Shown: positions 35,803 through 44,640, numbered from the stretch's first letter. The stretch: 64,000 nt of DNA from Deltaproteobacteria bacterium (GCA_029262455.1 JAJCZJ010000024.1:97609-161608); one strand, 5' to 3'. The notes: generated from the sequence alone by a model not told the origin. Translations and numbers: made by a program.

Positions 35803-37809
35803 CTACCCCGCAGTACACGGCTCCCCATCACACACATCCACGACAACACCATCGGGTTTCAAAAACTCCGACTTCTGCACCCGCGCATCGGCATCGGCCC
35901 TGGGGTCTTCGTGCGGATCTTCCCCCTCGCGCGGCGGTACATTCACAGTCGGCGGCGTTCCCGCACCGCTGTCCCAGATGACGATCGCCGAACCCGCATA
36001 CGGGTAGCTCTCGATCTGCTCGATACCCCAGTAGGGCTCGACGTCGGGCAAACGCCCATCGGCGACGGCCGGCCAGTGGATCTTGGCGCCAATCGTTCGC
36101 GCCATGATCTCGGCTGTCACCGGCGCCACCTGATGGTCCCCGAACGCAACGTGGAACAACACCTCATTGACCGGCGATCCCGGCAACGGGTCGTTCACCA
36201 GGTGGTTGATGTACCCGTCGTTCTCGATTCGGTCCCACAACATCTGCGCCAGGATCAGCACCATGTTGCGATCGAGCTCACTCTCATACGACGGTACGAG
36301 CACCGCCTCGTAGGTATCCCAATCGACACTGCGCTGCAGGAGAATGCTGTAGTTCATGCCCGGCACGCCGAGCACGGCGCGCGTCCAGTCCGTCGCTACC
36401 GCGGTCAAGGCCCCGCCCATGATGCCGCCCTGACTATTGCCGTCGAAGTACAGAGAGCTGCCGTCGATGACAGAGTTGCCGTCAGCATCTTGGAATGCCG
36501 GGTGCGAACCCAAGCCCTGCTCGTGTATCATCAGCCGGCCGAGAAATAGTGCATTGAGAATCCCTTGCTGGCCGCGATCCGCCAGCGTCGGGAAGCGCGA
36601 GAAGCCCTGCAGAATCTGAATCGCGTTGCCGACATCGTCCTCCGACATGCCGATCCACTTGGTCGCGCAGTAGACGAAGTTGTGCTCGTTGGCCATGCTG
36701 CGCACATTGCCGGCGCCGACTTCGCGCTCGCTGCCGAGCAAACCATGGCCATACACGGCCGGCCGCGCCGGCACCGCGGGCCCGTCGCCGCCTGAAAGGG
36801 CCGAACGGGGAACGATACAGCGGAACACGGCCGTGAACGTTCCGTTCTCCGCCGGAAGTTCTCCGTCGGCGTAGTTGAGGCGACTGCCCGGTTCGCCCAT
36901 ACCGGTGAGATAGTTAGGTACCTCGAAGGTGCCACTGATGCGCCGCATCACACGTTCATCGAAGTCGTCTTCGGTCAGGGTCACTTCGAAAGCCGGCGCA
37001 TCGTCGCCGAGGATCTCGAAGCCATCATCGCGCATGTGCAGCACTCTTTCGGTCATGTTGCGCGTACTGATGATCGTAAACTCCCAGGCCAGATAGAGAC
37101 TACCGCGGTCGACCCCGGCGGCGGCGAGATCGGCAAAGACGCGCTCGTAGTCATCGCGCCGGGCTTCGACTTCGTCGACGGTACTCTGCAACCTGTCGCG
37201 ATAGGCGCGGAACACATCGCCCGCCTCGATCGGGTTGCCGGACCGGTCGACCATGTTGCGAATCCCGACCACATAGCGGCGACCTTCGCGCAGATTGATC
37301 GCCGGGCGAACGAACAGCACCCGGTCTTCAGGCAACACCGCTCGGGCGTCGACTTCGACCCAGTTCGGAATGCGCTCGCCCGTTTCGGCATCGATCAACA
37401 CGACCGCAGCATCGGCGTCGAGCGATCTCGCGATATCGGTGATCGGCGCGACGGCGCTAGCAACGAGATCGACGTCTGGCACGAACGTCACCAGCTGCGC
37501 CCCGGGCGAGAATCCATCGTTGCGATTCCATTCCGTCATATCGACGCGTTCGCCCGAGATATTGGCCGGTGTGATCGCCGTGGCGATCGACACCCGACGA
37601 CCCGTATCGGTGCCGGCGTCCTCGACCGAAAAGAAGTCGCTGGGGAACGGCAACAAACAATGGCGCGGGTCGAGCGGGTTACAAGTGTCCGCATCCGTCA
37701 CCTGCAAATCGATCGTACCATTAAAGCCATTGCCGCCACCGTCGTCACCGCTGCATGCGGCGAAGAGAACGAGCACAACCGCGCATAGCGCATTCACGAA
37801 ACTTCGCAT
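35803..37809 (-). CDS. Lipoprotein with an alpha/beta-hydrolase-like motif
   Basis: A 668-residue lipoprotein: signal MRSFVNALCAVVLVLFAACS with a lipobox-like LFAAC, then a Gly/Asp-rich spacer. The N-terminal ~250 residues are beta-rich (DADTCNPLDPRHCLLPFPSD, VEVDARAVLPEDRVLFVRPA). The C-terminal half contains AVYGHGLLGSEREVG and LYFDGNSQGGIMGGAL, whose GNSQGG resembles the GxSxGG nucleophile elbow of esterases and lipases. The start at 37809 follows GGGAGGTGGTATCG. It lies 57 bp after a TonB receptor gene and probably shares its operon, suggesting hydrolysis of a lipid or ester near the outer membrane before uptake. The activity is inferred. Confidence 0.78.
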   Translation of the reverse strand: MRSFVNALCAVVLVLFAACSGDDGGGNGFNGTIDLQVTDADTCNPLDPRHCLLPFPSDFFSVEDAGTDTGRRVSIATAITPANISGERVDMTEWNRNDGFSPGAQLVTFVPDVDLVASAVAPITDIARSLDADAAVVLIDAETGERIPNWVEVDARAVLPEDRVLFVRPAINLREGRRYVVGIRNMVDRSGNPIEAGDVFRAYRDRLQSTVDEVEARRDDYERVFADLAAAGVDRGSLYLAWEFTIISTRNMTERVLHMRDDGFEILGDDAPAFEVTLTEDDFDERVMRRISGTFEVPNYLTGMGEPGSRLNYADGELPAENGTFTAVFRCIVPRSALSGGDGPAVPARPAVYGHGLLGSEREVGAGNVRSMANEHNFVYCATKWIGMSEDDVGNAIQILQGFSRFPTLADRGQQGILNALFLGRLMIHEQGLGSHPAFQDADGNSVIDGSSLYFDGNSQGGIMGGALTAVATDWTRAVLGVPGMNYSILLQRSVDWDTYEAVLVPSYESELDRNMVLILAQMLWDRIENDGYINHLVNDPLPGSPVNEVLFHVAFGDHQVAPVTAEIMARTIGAKIHWPAVADGRLPDVEPYWGIEQIESYPYAGSAIVIWDSGAGTPPTVNVPPREGEDPHEDPRADADARVQKSEFLKPDGVVVDVCDGEPCTAG

Positions 37810-37866
37810 CGATACCACCTCCCTGGTGAACTTCATCAAACCCCGAACAGTTGAAAAGCGCCAGCG

Positions 37867-40173
37867 CTATTGAAATCGGTACGCAACCCGAACCCCCATG
37901 GTGCGGGGTTCGTCGAGGGCAGTCGTAAGCGGCCACCCGACCAGAGACGTCCCGACGATCTGGCTTTGAATGACATCCTGATTGTTCACGTTGTCGATGA
38001 AACCAGCAACCGACAGCGCTCCGCCTTCACTCTGCCAGCCTAGTCGGACATCGGTCTTGGTATAGTTGTCTTGCTTGTCCGTCCTGTCGTTCGCCGAACG
38101 GAAAAAGACATCGTCAGACGCGTAGAACTGCACCCGCGGCGAAACCACCCCCCACTTCCCGATGTCGAAGTCGTATTGCGCCGCCAGATTGACCGAGTAA
38201 CGCGGCGCACGCGTCAACTGGTTGCCGGAGAAGTCAGCTGGGAGTTGGAAACGGTCTTCCTCGCGAAAGCCGATGAACTGATCGTACTCTGCGTTGAGGT
38301 ACGAGGCGTTGGCGATCAGGAGCAACTCGGGCACCGGACGAGCCATCGTCTCCAACTCGAAGCCCCATACCGTCGCTTCCGCGGCGTTCTGTGTCGCGAA
38401 AGTGTTCTCAACGACAACGGTAACCTGCAAATCCTGGTAGTCGTAGTAGAAGCCGGTCAGGTTCAATTGCAGTCGATTATCAAAGAAGAGATTCTTGGCC
38501 CCCGCCTCATACGACCAGATGATTTCCGGGTCGGCATTCGGCAGCGAATCGCCGGTCGGAAGACCAGTGCTTTGGTCGAGTCGCGGCGCTGTGTTGATCA
38601 CACCGGCCTTATACCCCCGCGATACCGCAGCGTAGAGCATGTGGTCGTCAAACAACTGCCAATCGACCCCGACCTTGCCGGTCACCTCGTCCCAGGTGAC
38701 GCGATCGACCGAAGCCGTTCCCGGGATGAAGGGCATCTCATCGCCAGGCAGGAGAAACACCGGCGGCTGGTCGAAGGTGGCGTTCTTCTCGTCGTAGGAA
38801 TAACGCAAGCCACCGGTCAGGCGCCAATCATCGAACAGCGTGTAGGTCGCCTGGCCGAAGACCGCGAAGCTTCGGTCGTCGCGCTGCGTCAACTGTTCTG
38901 TGGTGATCTCGAACGCAGGGTTGACCAATGAGAACGGTAGCGATCGGCCGCCGATCGTCAGATCCTCTTCAGAGTCGAGATAGAAGACCCCGGCCACCCA
39001 TTCGAGATGATCGCTGTCAACCGACGATAGACGCACTTCGGATACGATCTCCGCGACCTCATCGTCGAAGCCAACCGATAGCAAGGGAATGTCGGCAAGA
39101 TCGGAGTCTACGACTCGCTCGTCGTCCCGCTTCGAGTACGACGCGATAGCGGTCAGCTCGGTTGCCCCGAGCAGCGGCAACTCCGGCAGCTCCCAGCTCA
39201 GCTGCGCGTTCACATTCCACTGGGTTTCGTCGCGATTGCCGATGAAGTCGGCGCGTACGTGGCGTGGGTTGGTCGGATTCGGACTCGCCTCACTGTCATT
39301 GTAAAGGTCCAGCCCCACGGGTTGATCCGGTTGGAGGAAGATTTCGCTCGGGTAGTCGCCGATGATGCGGTTCGCCACGCCGACTCCACCGCGGTGCGAA
39401 TATGTCCCGCGCACCGTCAGCGACACATCCTCGATCGGTCGAAAGAGCATCTGCCCGCGCGCGCCGAAGTCGCGCGCATCGTCGGCATCCTGGCTGCGCC
39501 GGTCGGTCGTGAGATTGCGCTGAAACCCGTCGCGATCTTCTTGCACCAAGCTCAGGCGCGCGAAGGCCCGGTCGCCAATCAACGGCGCATTGAGAACGGC
39601 GCGCGAGCGGATCTGGTCGAAGTTACCCAGTTGAATGTCGCCAAACGCCTCGAACTCCTCCGTCGGCGGCTTGCTGATGACGTTGACGGCGCCGCCGGTG
39701 GCGTTGCGTCCATACAGAGTCCCCTGCGGGCCACGCAGAACCTCAACCCGCTCCACATCGAAGAAAGTCAGAACCTCGGCGGCGGCGCCGGCGTTGATAT
39801 AGACGCCGTCGACGTGAAAGGCGGTCGAGCGGTCGCCGCCGGCCGACGAGATGCCGCGAATCGTGATCCCGCCCGGGCCCTGCGGCCCGCCTTGCGTGCG
39901 GCCGTAGTGCAGATTCGGCACCACGAACGTCAGATCCTCGATCTCGAGAGCGCCGGCGGTATCGAGGTCGGCGCCGGAGAACGCTGAGACGGCCAGCGGC
40001 GTGTCCTGCAGGTTCGTCTCACGCTTTTGCGCGGTGACGACAATTTCCTCGATGCGGCCCGAGGACCGGCCCTCCTCGGCCGCGGCCCCCGTTGCGAGAG
40101 CGCAGACCACGGTCACCGCGGCAAATCCGAGGCGCAGCTGAGCACAGGTCTCCCCCAACAATCGTACGTACAT
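37867..40173 (-). CDS. TonB-dependent receptor
   Basis: A 768-residue outer-membrane receptor. After a signal peptide (FAAVTVVCALATGAAA) comes a TonB-box-like IEEIVVTAQKRETNLQDTPL, then the plug domain with GGITIRGISSAGG and RVEVLRGPQGTLYGRNATGG. The beta-barrel fills the rest and ends in an aromatic residue two before the end (VRVAYRFQ). This subclass, with VTAQKRE and LYGRNATGG, is common in sphingomonads and other degraders of hydrophobic compounds. The start is taken at the ATG 40173. It probably shares transcription with the lipoprotein 57 bp downstream, and is divergent from the dienelactone hydrolase gene 37 bp away. The ligand is unknown. Confidence 0.92.
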   Translation of the reverse strand: MYVRLLGETCAQLRLGFAAVTVVCALATGAAAEEGRSSGRIEEIVVTAQKRETNLQDTPLAVSAFSGADLDTAGALEIEDLTFVVPNLHYGRTQGGPQGPGGITIRGISSAGGDRSTAFHVDGVYINAGAAAEVLTFFDVERVEVLRGPQGTLYGRNATGGAVNVISKPPTEEFEAFGDIQLGNFDQIRSRAVLNAPLIGDRAFARLSLVQEDRDGFQRNLTTDRRSQDADDARDFGARGQMLFRPIEDVSLTVRGTYSHRGGVGVANRIIGDYPSEIFLQPDQPVGLDLYNDSEASPNPTNPRHVRADFIGNRDETQWNVNAQLSWELPELPLLGATELTAIASYSKRDDERVVDSDLADIPLLSVGFDDEVAEIVSEVRLSSVDSDHLEWVAGVFYLDSEEDLTIGGRSLPFSLVNPAFEITTEQLTQRDDRSFAVFGQATYTLFDDWRLTGGLRYSYDEKNATFDQPPVFLLPGDEMPFIPGTASVDRVTWDEVTGKVGVDWQLFDDHMLYAAVSRGYKAGVINTAPRLDQSTGLPTGDSLPNADPEIIWSYEAGAKNLFFDNRLQLNLTGFYYDYQDLQVTVVVENTFATQNAAEATVWGFELETMARPVPELLLIANASYLNAEYDQFIGFREEDRFQLPADFSGNQLTRAPRYSVNLAAQYDFDIGKWGVVSPRVQFYASDDVFFRSANDRTDKQDNYTKTDVRLGWQSEGGALSVAGFIDNVNNQDVIQSQIVGTSLVGWPLTTALDEPRTMGVRVAYRFQ

Positions 40174-40209
40174 TCCCAACGCCCCCCATATTCGCTATGC
40201 AACAGCGCG

Positions 40210-40950
40210 ATGAAGCGGACCGTAGTCGGCACAGAGGTTTCGTTCAAACGCGACGACACCGAGATAAAGGCATACCAAGCCAGCCCGGAGCGGGACCGCA
40301 ACGGCGCCGGTTTGATCGTGTTCCCGGACGTGCACGGACTTTCCGAACACTACCGCGACGTCGCACGCCGGCTTGCCGCCGAAGGCTTCACGGCCTTGGC
40401 CATCGATCCGTACAGCCGCGAGGGCACTCCAAAGCTCGGCGACCTCGAGGAGGTCTTCGCCTGGATGAAGGCCCTACCCGACCAGCGCATCCTCGCCGAT
40501 GTCGCCGCGGCAGCCGACCACCTCGCCGCGCAGCCCGGCGTCGACGCGAACGCGATCGGCATCACCGGCTTCTGCATGGGCGGCCAGTACACGCTGATGG
40601 CAGCATGCACGATCGACCGCATTGCTACAGCGGTCAGTTGGTACGGCATGCTGCGCTACGACCAGACCAACGACCTCAAACCGGCGAGCCCACTCGACCT
40701 CGCGCCAAAGCTGAAGTGCCCCTACCTCGGACTCTTCGGCGCAGAGGATCCGATCATCCCGACGGCGGACGTCGAGGAGTTGCGAAGCACTCTCGAGCGC
40801 GCGAACAAGACCTTCGAGATCGAGATCTACCAAGGCGCCGGCCACGCCTTTTTCAACGATACACGCGAGGCGATGTATCGCCCGGAAGTCGCCAAGAAAG
40901 CGTGGCCGCGGGCCATCGCGTTTCTGAAAAGCAATCTATGCTCGGCGTGA
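40210..40950 (+). CDS. Dienelactone hydrolase family protein
   Basis: A 246-residue alpha/beta hydrolase. The nucleophile is Cys in GITGFCMGGQYTLMA (about residues 114-128), as in dienelactone hydrolase; FGAEDPIIP supplies the acid and GAGHAFFND the His. LIVFPDVHGLSEHYRDVARRL is the family N-terminal signature. The start at 40210 is chosen because homology begins there and an upstream frame overlaps the divergent receptor gene. It hydrolyses a lactone or cyclic ester in catabolism, substrate unknown. It lies 4 bp before the membrane protein gene at 40955, so they form an operon. Confidence 0.9.
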   Translation: MKRTVVGTEVSFKRDDTEIKAYQASPERDRNGAGLIVFPDVHGLSEHYRDVARRLAAEGFTALAIDPYSREGTPKLGDLEEVFAWMKALPDQRILADVAAAADHLAAQPGVDANAIGITGFCMGGQYTLMAACTIDRIATAVSWYGMLRYDQTNDLKPASPLDLAPKLKCPYLGLFGAEDPIIPTADVEELRSTLERANKTFEIEIYQGAGHAFFNDTREAMYRPEVAKKAWPRAIAFLKSNLCSA

Positions 40951-40954
40951 GCAC

Positions 40955-41908
40955 ATGAACGAGCGCGCGAAAACCGCGCTGCAGTGGATCGTCGCGCTCG
41001 GCATCATCGCCTTTCTATTTCGCAGCGTCGCGTGGGACGAAGTCGTTGCCGCCGCGCGTGGCGCCGATCTCACGATGCTCATCGCCGTGTCGTTCGCCGC
41101 CTGCTTCGTCTGGTTCCTGCTCGACTCGTCGGCGATCGCCTATTTGATCACCCGCTTCCAGGAGCCGCTGCCGCGGCGAGACGCACGCTCGATGCGCGCC
41201 CTCTCCTACATCATCGCCCTGGTCAACTGGAACCTCGGCAACGGCGCCATCATCGTGCACTTGCGGCACTCGAGAGACATGCCGATGAAGCAATCGTTGG
41301 CGACGTTCCTCTTCTACACCTGGATCGACGCTTTCGTACTGACCAGCCTCACGATCCTCGGCATTGTCGTCACCGGCAAGACCGAGATCATTGCCGTCGC
41401 AGCGGTCGCCGGCGCCATCCTCGCCGGGCTCCTGGTCATGATGACCATCCTGCGCACAGATCAACCGCAGTGGGCCTGGCTACAGGGTCTTCGAACAGGC
41501 GTCCTCGCGAACGCAATGCGCCGCGCAACCCTAACCGACTTCGGCGTGGTGGGCGGAGTTCGGGTGCTCTACTTCAGCATCTTCGTCGTCTACTTCCTGG
41601 TCGGCATGCGAGCCTTCGGCGCCGAGCTTCCGGTCATGTACCTGGTCGCCACCGTCCCGATCATTCTGGTCATGAGCGTCCTGCCGGTGACACCCGCGGG
41701 ACTCGGCACCCAGCAAGCAGCAATGCTCTACTGCTTCCGCCCCTACGCCAGCGACGCAGCAATTCTGGCCTTCGGCCTGCTCATCCCCGTAACATTCACG
41801 ATCGCGCGCCTGCCCCTGGCGCTGTACTACCTATCCGACCTGAAAGACCTGCGCCGCAGCCTGCAAGAAGAAGAGGAAGAATCCGAAGCAGCCCAGACCA
41901 TGCCTTGA
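40955..41908 (+). CDS. Lysylphosphatidylglycerol synthase-TM-like membrane protein
   Basis: A 317-residue integral membrane protein with about eight hydrophobic helices. The pattern fits the LPG_synthase_TM (UPF0104) family: TMLIAVSFAACFVWFLLDSS in helix 2, NWNLGNGAIIVHLRHS in the middle, and SVLPVTPAGLGTQQAAMLYC, the conserved P-T-P-x-G-L-G-x-x-x segment. Members include flippase domains of MprF; stand-alone proteins are of uncertain role, probably in lipid translocation. The acidic tail (QEEEEESEAAQ) is unusual. It is co-transcribed with the dienelactone hydrolase 4 bp upstream, and a tRNA gene follows 43 bp after its stop. Confidence 0.85.
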   Translation: MNERAKTALQWIVALGIIAFLFRSVAWDEVVAAARGADLTMLIAVSFAACFVWFLLDSSAIAYLITRFQEPLPRRDARSMRALSYIIALVNWNLGNGAIIVHLRHSRDMPMKQSLATFLFYTWIDAFVLTSLTILGIVVTGKTEIIAVAAVAGAILAGLLVMMTILRTDQPQWAWLQGLRTGVLANAMRRATLTDFGVVGGVRVLYFSIFVVYFLVGMRAFGAELPVMYLVATVPIILVMSVLPVTPAGLGTQQAAMLYCFRPYASDAAILAFGLLIPVTFTIARLPLALYYLSDLKDLRRSLQEEEEESEAAQTMP

Positions 41909-41951
41909 TGGCGCCTCACCCCCGTGCTACCCAAAACACTCCAGTGATTAC

Positions 41952-42025
41952 GCGCCCTTAGCTCAGCTGGATAGAGCATCTGACTACGAATCAGAAGGTC
42001 GTGCGTTCGAATCGCGCAGGGCGCA
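41952..42025 (+). tRNA. tRNA-Arg (anticodon ACG)
   Basis: 74 nt. The acceptor GCGCCCT pairs with AGGGCGC (42018-42024), with discriminator A at 42025 and no encoded CCA. The D loop contains AGCTGGATAGAG. The anticodon stem-loop CTGACTACGAATCAG gives ACG (read as ICG in the wobble position for CGN codons). The T arm is GTGCG-TTCGAAT-CGCGC. Its 3' half is duplicated at 43931-43973, marking it as an integration site. Confidence 0.97.
41982..42024 (+). other. Integration site (left), inside tRNA-Arg 3' half
   Basis: The 43-bp segment from the anticodon stem to the acceptor end of the tRNA matches 43931-43973 at 41 of 43 positions. The two differences (C42004/T and G42014/A relative to the distal copy) lie on opposite sides of the T stem and change a C-G pair to T-A, so both copies keep pairing. 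Its location in a tRNA 3' end next to a tyrosine recombinase gene is typical of att sites. Confidence 0.8.
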
Positions 42026-42030
42026 CTTAG

Positions 42031-42075
42031 AGAACCCCTTGGAGGCTTTACGGCTTCCCGGGGGTTCTTCTTTTT
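42031..42075 (+). terminator. Rho-independent terminator of tRNA-Arg
   Basis: AGAACCCC (42031-42038) pairs with GGGGTTCT (42061-42068), enclosing an inner GGAGGC/GCTTCC stem, and the structure is followed by a T-rich run TTCTTTTTC. It lies 6 bp after the tRNA. Confidence 0.8.
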
Positions 42076-42244
42076 CACCCCTCGCGGACCAGCCCAAATC
42101 GGGCCGATTGTCCGTGAATTGTCCGCTTTCGCTATTCCGCGCTCTCAGCGCGCTTGAGCGGAACGACCGTCGGAGACTCGGCACGGGCGCGGGCGCGGGT
42201 GTCGCGCGTCAATTACTCTTTCCGGCAGAAGTAATTGTCGCTGA

Positions 42245-42823
42245 TCAGCGGGCGACGTAGTCGGACGTCTGCTCCATCGCGGCGGCAAGATCCTGTTCGC
42301 TGACAATGTTGTATCGGTCGAAGACGGCTCGCGTCCGGTGCCCTGAGACTCGCATCGCTACCGCTTCCGGCACTCCGGCGCGAACCATGTTGCGAATCGC
42401 CGTGCGCCGCAAGTCGTGAAAGAGCCGGCCCGGAACCCCAGCCTTCGCGCAAGCCGTAGCCCACGCCTTTCCGAAGTCGCCGATCTTTCTTCCGACGGTG
42501 TGGAACACGTAGGGGCACTCAAGAAGCCGCTCGCACCGACGCCGGTCGATCAGGTCTTTCAGATCGCCCCGGAGAACTAGAACCCGTCCGCGCTTGTTTT
42601 TGCTATTCTCAGCGCGCAATCGAATTACGCCCTCGGCAAGATCGACATCCCGCCACTCAAGCTTCTGGATCTCCCCTTTGCGCCCTCCATCCACTTTCAC
42701 AGGGGCCAAAGGGGGCTCCCCCACCCCCCATACAGGGGCGGCAACTAGGCGATCCCCCTCGATCCAGATCCTAACGTGCGGTGAGTCGGCCCCTCGCAGG
42801 CCGGCACGTAGGTCGCTCCCCAT
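42245..42823 (-). pseudogene. Tyrosine recombinase, N-terminally truncated
   Basis: 192 residues covering only the catalytic domain. RKGEIQKLEWRDVDL bears the first catalytic Arg, NSKNKRGRVLV the beta-hairpin Lys, FHDLRRTAIRNMVRAGVPE the HxxR box, SGHRT the second His and VFDRYNIVS the nucleophile Tyr. The core-binding/SAM-like N-terminal half (~150-200 residues) is missing; the first ~45 residues before the Arg I box do not look like the family. The gene points toward the tRNA, as integrases do. All catalytic residues are present, yet without the DNA-binding half it is probably inactive. Confidence 0.85.
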
Positions 42824-43082
42824 CCTCAGTAAGCGACCCTAGGCGATTCAGCATCCCGAAGCAGGCGGACAACTGGCGGACAGTCAGGGTTTAGCACCGC
42901 ACTGGCATACGCTTTTCGGGGCACACCTGATTGGCAATCAGATGTGAGCTAGCAATACTTGGTCAGGTACGGAATTGTGACCATACTCAGGGTCGAGACT
43001 GGCATAGCGGTTTGATCACCCCGAAGCCATGAGCAGCCGGAACGGTCAGTCCGTATCGCTAGTCCAGAGGAGGAAGGTATCG

Positions 43083-43805
43083 ATGTTCCAACTGTTGGGG
43101 AGAGTTGCGGTTCTCGTGGCGCTTTTGATCGGCTTAACGGCGCAGGCGTTCGGGCAATCCTGTGGCGGCGGCGAGGTAGGCAAGGTCTACTGCAACGACG
43201 CTGGAACAGTCCCCGTCGCCCTTCTGGTCCAAGCGGTGAATGTGGCGCTTGGGACAGCTGAGTGCCCTCACGACGCCGGCGCTCCGAACGGACGTTTTGA
43301 AGACACCGGACTCGCAGTGATCGACCATCGCACGGGGCTGGAGTGGGAGAAGAAGGCTGGAACGATCGGGGTGAATAGTGCGTGCCCCGGTGGGCCGACC
43401 TGCAACGACCCTCACCACGTGAACAACAAATACTCCTGGAGCAACAGCGGCAGGGAGTTCGACGGTAGCGCCCGAACGCTGCTTCTCGACGTGTTGAACG
43501 ATGTGGCGGGCGGGGGAGCTAGCTGTTTCGCCGGCCATTGCGATTGGCGGCTTCCGAGTAGCGGCGGAAGATTCGGGGTGCCAACGGACGAGCCCAGTGA
43601 ACTGGAGACAATCGCCGACTGTAGTTTTGGTTGGCCGTGCATCCCCCCGGTGTTCAGCCCTACCTTTTCTTCCGCGTACTGGTCGTCTTCCACCCCCATG
43701 AGCAATCCGCTCATAGCGTGGAGCATCGACTTTTTCCATTACGAGTTGATCGCATTCTCCAAGACGGGCTTCCATTTCGTGCGGGCAGTCCGGGACCGAC
43801 CGTGA
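43083..43805 (+). CDS. Secreted DUF1566-domain protein (island cargo)
   Basis: A 240-residue exported protein; the signal is MFQLLGRVAVLVALLIGLTAQAFG. The start is set by GAGGAGGAAGGTATCG before the ATG at 43083. The body matches the DUF1566 (Lcl C-terminal-like) pattern: FEDTGLAVIDHRTGLEWEK, CDWRLPSSGG, SELETI and SSAYWSSSTP, ending FVRAVRD. The domain is secreted or surface-exposed in many bacteria with unknown function and may be an alpha/beta lectin-like fold. It lies between the truncated recombinase and the distal att copy, so it is the only cargo of the remnant. Confidence 0.82.
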   Translation: MFQLLGRVAVLVALLIGLTAQAFGQSCGGGEVGKVYCNDAGTVPVALLVQAVNVALGTAECPHDAGAPNGRFEDTGLAVIDHRTGLEWEKKAGTIGVNSACPGGPTCNDPHHVNNKYSWSNSGREFDGSARTLLLDVLNDVAGGGASCFAGHCDWRLPSSGGRFGVPTDEPSELETIADCSFGWPCIPPVFSPTFSSAYWSSSTPMSNPLIAWSIDFFHYELIAFSKTGFHFVRAVRDRP

Positions 43806-43930
43806 CCCGTCCGCATTTTGTCCGCGAACCGCCCACAGCGGAGCCCTACTGAGCCCAATCGCGAGTAAAAAAAGCGTCGGAAAACTTGGGTTCAGTTGGG
43901 ACGGGTTGGCTTCAGCGCACGCCAGTGCGC

Positions 43931-43973
43931 GACTACGAATCAGAAGGTCGTGTGTTCGAATCACGCAGGGCGC
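43931..43973 (+). other. Integration site (right), duplicated tRNA-Arg 3' half
   Basis: It copies 41982-42024 with two changes that keep the T-stem pairing. The 5' half of a tRNA is absent (the preceding bases GCCAGTGCGC do not match), so this is not a tRNA gene. It marks the far end of the element; the span from the tRNA copy is about 2.0 kb. Confidence 0.8.
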
Positions 43974-44004
43974 GTCATCCGGTGTGCGCCACGGCGCCCA
44001 CCGG

Positions 44005-44516
44005 AATCCAAAGGTCCAAAGAAAAAATCCAAAGGTCGTCTATCGGTCTTTCTTCTTCGATCCCTGAAGGCGCGATTCACGGATGTAGCGCATGAAGCCC
44101 GCTAGCATGCGACTAATCTCTTGGCAGTCTGCCACGAGCGCCTCGAACGCCTCTCGCTCCAAGTAGGCTCGGTCACTCGCCAGATACAGCTGGCAGCGAA
44201 CTTCACCGCAAGATCCTTTTGCGTGCGATAAAAACTGCAACATCTCCCGATCCCCGTTTCGCTCGTAGCCCTCGGCGATATTGGACGGCACCGAAACAGC
44301 CGCCCTTCGAATCTGATCGCGCAGTCCGAAGTCACGTGCAAACCTGCCTTGCTCCGATACTTGGTAGATCGCATCCACCAACCTGCGCGACTTGCGCCAC
44401 ACCTCGAGTTCCTCAAATCGCTGCTTATTACCCATCAATCAATAATACTCGACAAGTATCCTCACTCAAGCATCGGGATTCGAAACCTTTGGATCTTGGA
44501 TCTGGTCCTTTGGATT
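44005..44516. mobile_element. Small element with paired terminal inverted iterons, encoding a four-helix-bundle protein
   Basis: The left end has two direct copies of AATCCAAAGGTC at 44005 and 44026 (21-bp period). The right end has two copies of the inverse, CCTTTGGATC at 44486 and CCTTTGGATT at 44507, also with a 21-bp period. The four sites enclose a single gene (44040-44435). The layout resembles the intervening-sequence elements of 23S rRNA genes, which carry an S23 protein gene between inverted repeats (family knowledge), but here it is in intergenic DNA beside a tRNA integration site. Confidence 0.6.
44040..44435 (-). CDS. Four-helix-bundle (S23/IVP) protein
   Basis: A 131-residue protein of the TIGR02436 family. 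MGNKQRFEELEVWRKSRRLV at the start, FGLRDQIRRAAVSVPSNIAEGYERN and a last helix MLAGFMRYIRESR give four predicted helices. The family was first noted in intervening sequences of 23S rRNA genes and is related to Avd, the accessory protein of diversity-generating retroelements; its function is unknown. It fills the interior of the repeat-bounded element. The start at 44435 is the first ATG; a TTG lies one codon before. The C-terminal QGSKKKDR is basic and lies next to the left iterons. Confidence 0.85.
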   Translation of the reverse strand: MGNKQRFEELEVWRKSRRLVDAIYQVSEQGRFARDFGLRDQIRRAAVSVPSNIAEGYERNGDREMLQFLSHAKGSCGEVRCQLYLASDRAYLEREAFEALVADCQEISRMLAGFMRYIRESRLQGSKKKDR

Positions 44517-44582
44517 CTCCCGTTCGTCAACGACTTGCTCGCACCAGATCGTCGATTTCATATCCACAACCGTGCTGGGGGT

Positions 44583-44640
44583 GGGTCATTTCTTCAGCGT
44601 TGCAGTGGGTCAAAAACTCAGGGTTGCAAACAGGTTGACC
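44583..44640. mobile_element. Probable IS21-type end remnant
   Basis: Two direct repeats of about 24 bp (GGGTCATTTCTTCAGCGTTG at 44583 and GGGTCAAAAACTCAGGGTTG at 44607) are followed by the inverse GGTTGACCC. Repeated GGGTCA-led ends are a hallmark of IS21-family multiple terminal repeats (family knowledge). No istA/istB genes are present, so only an end survives. Confidence 0.45.

Noticed and set aside
43921..43975. A second tRNA-Arg gene
   Set aside because: Only the 3' half is present; the acceptor 5' strand and D arm are missing. It is an att copy.
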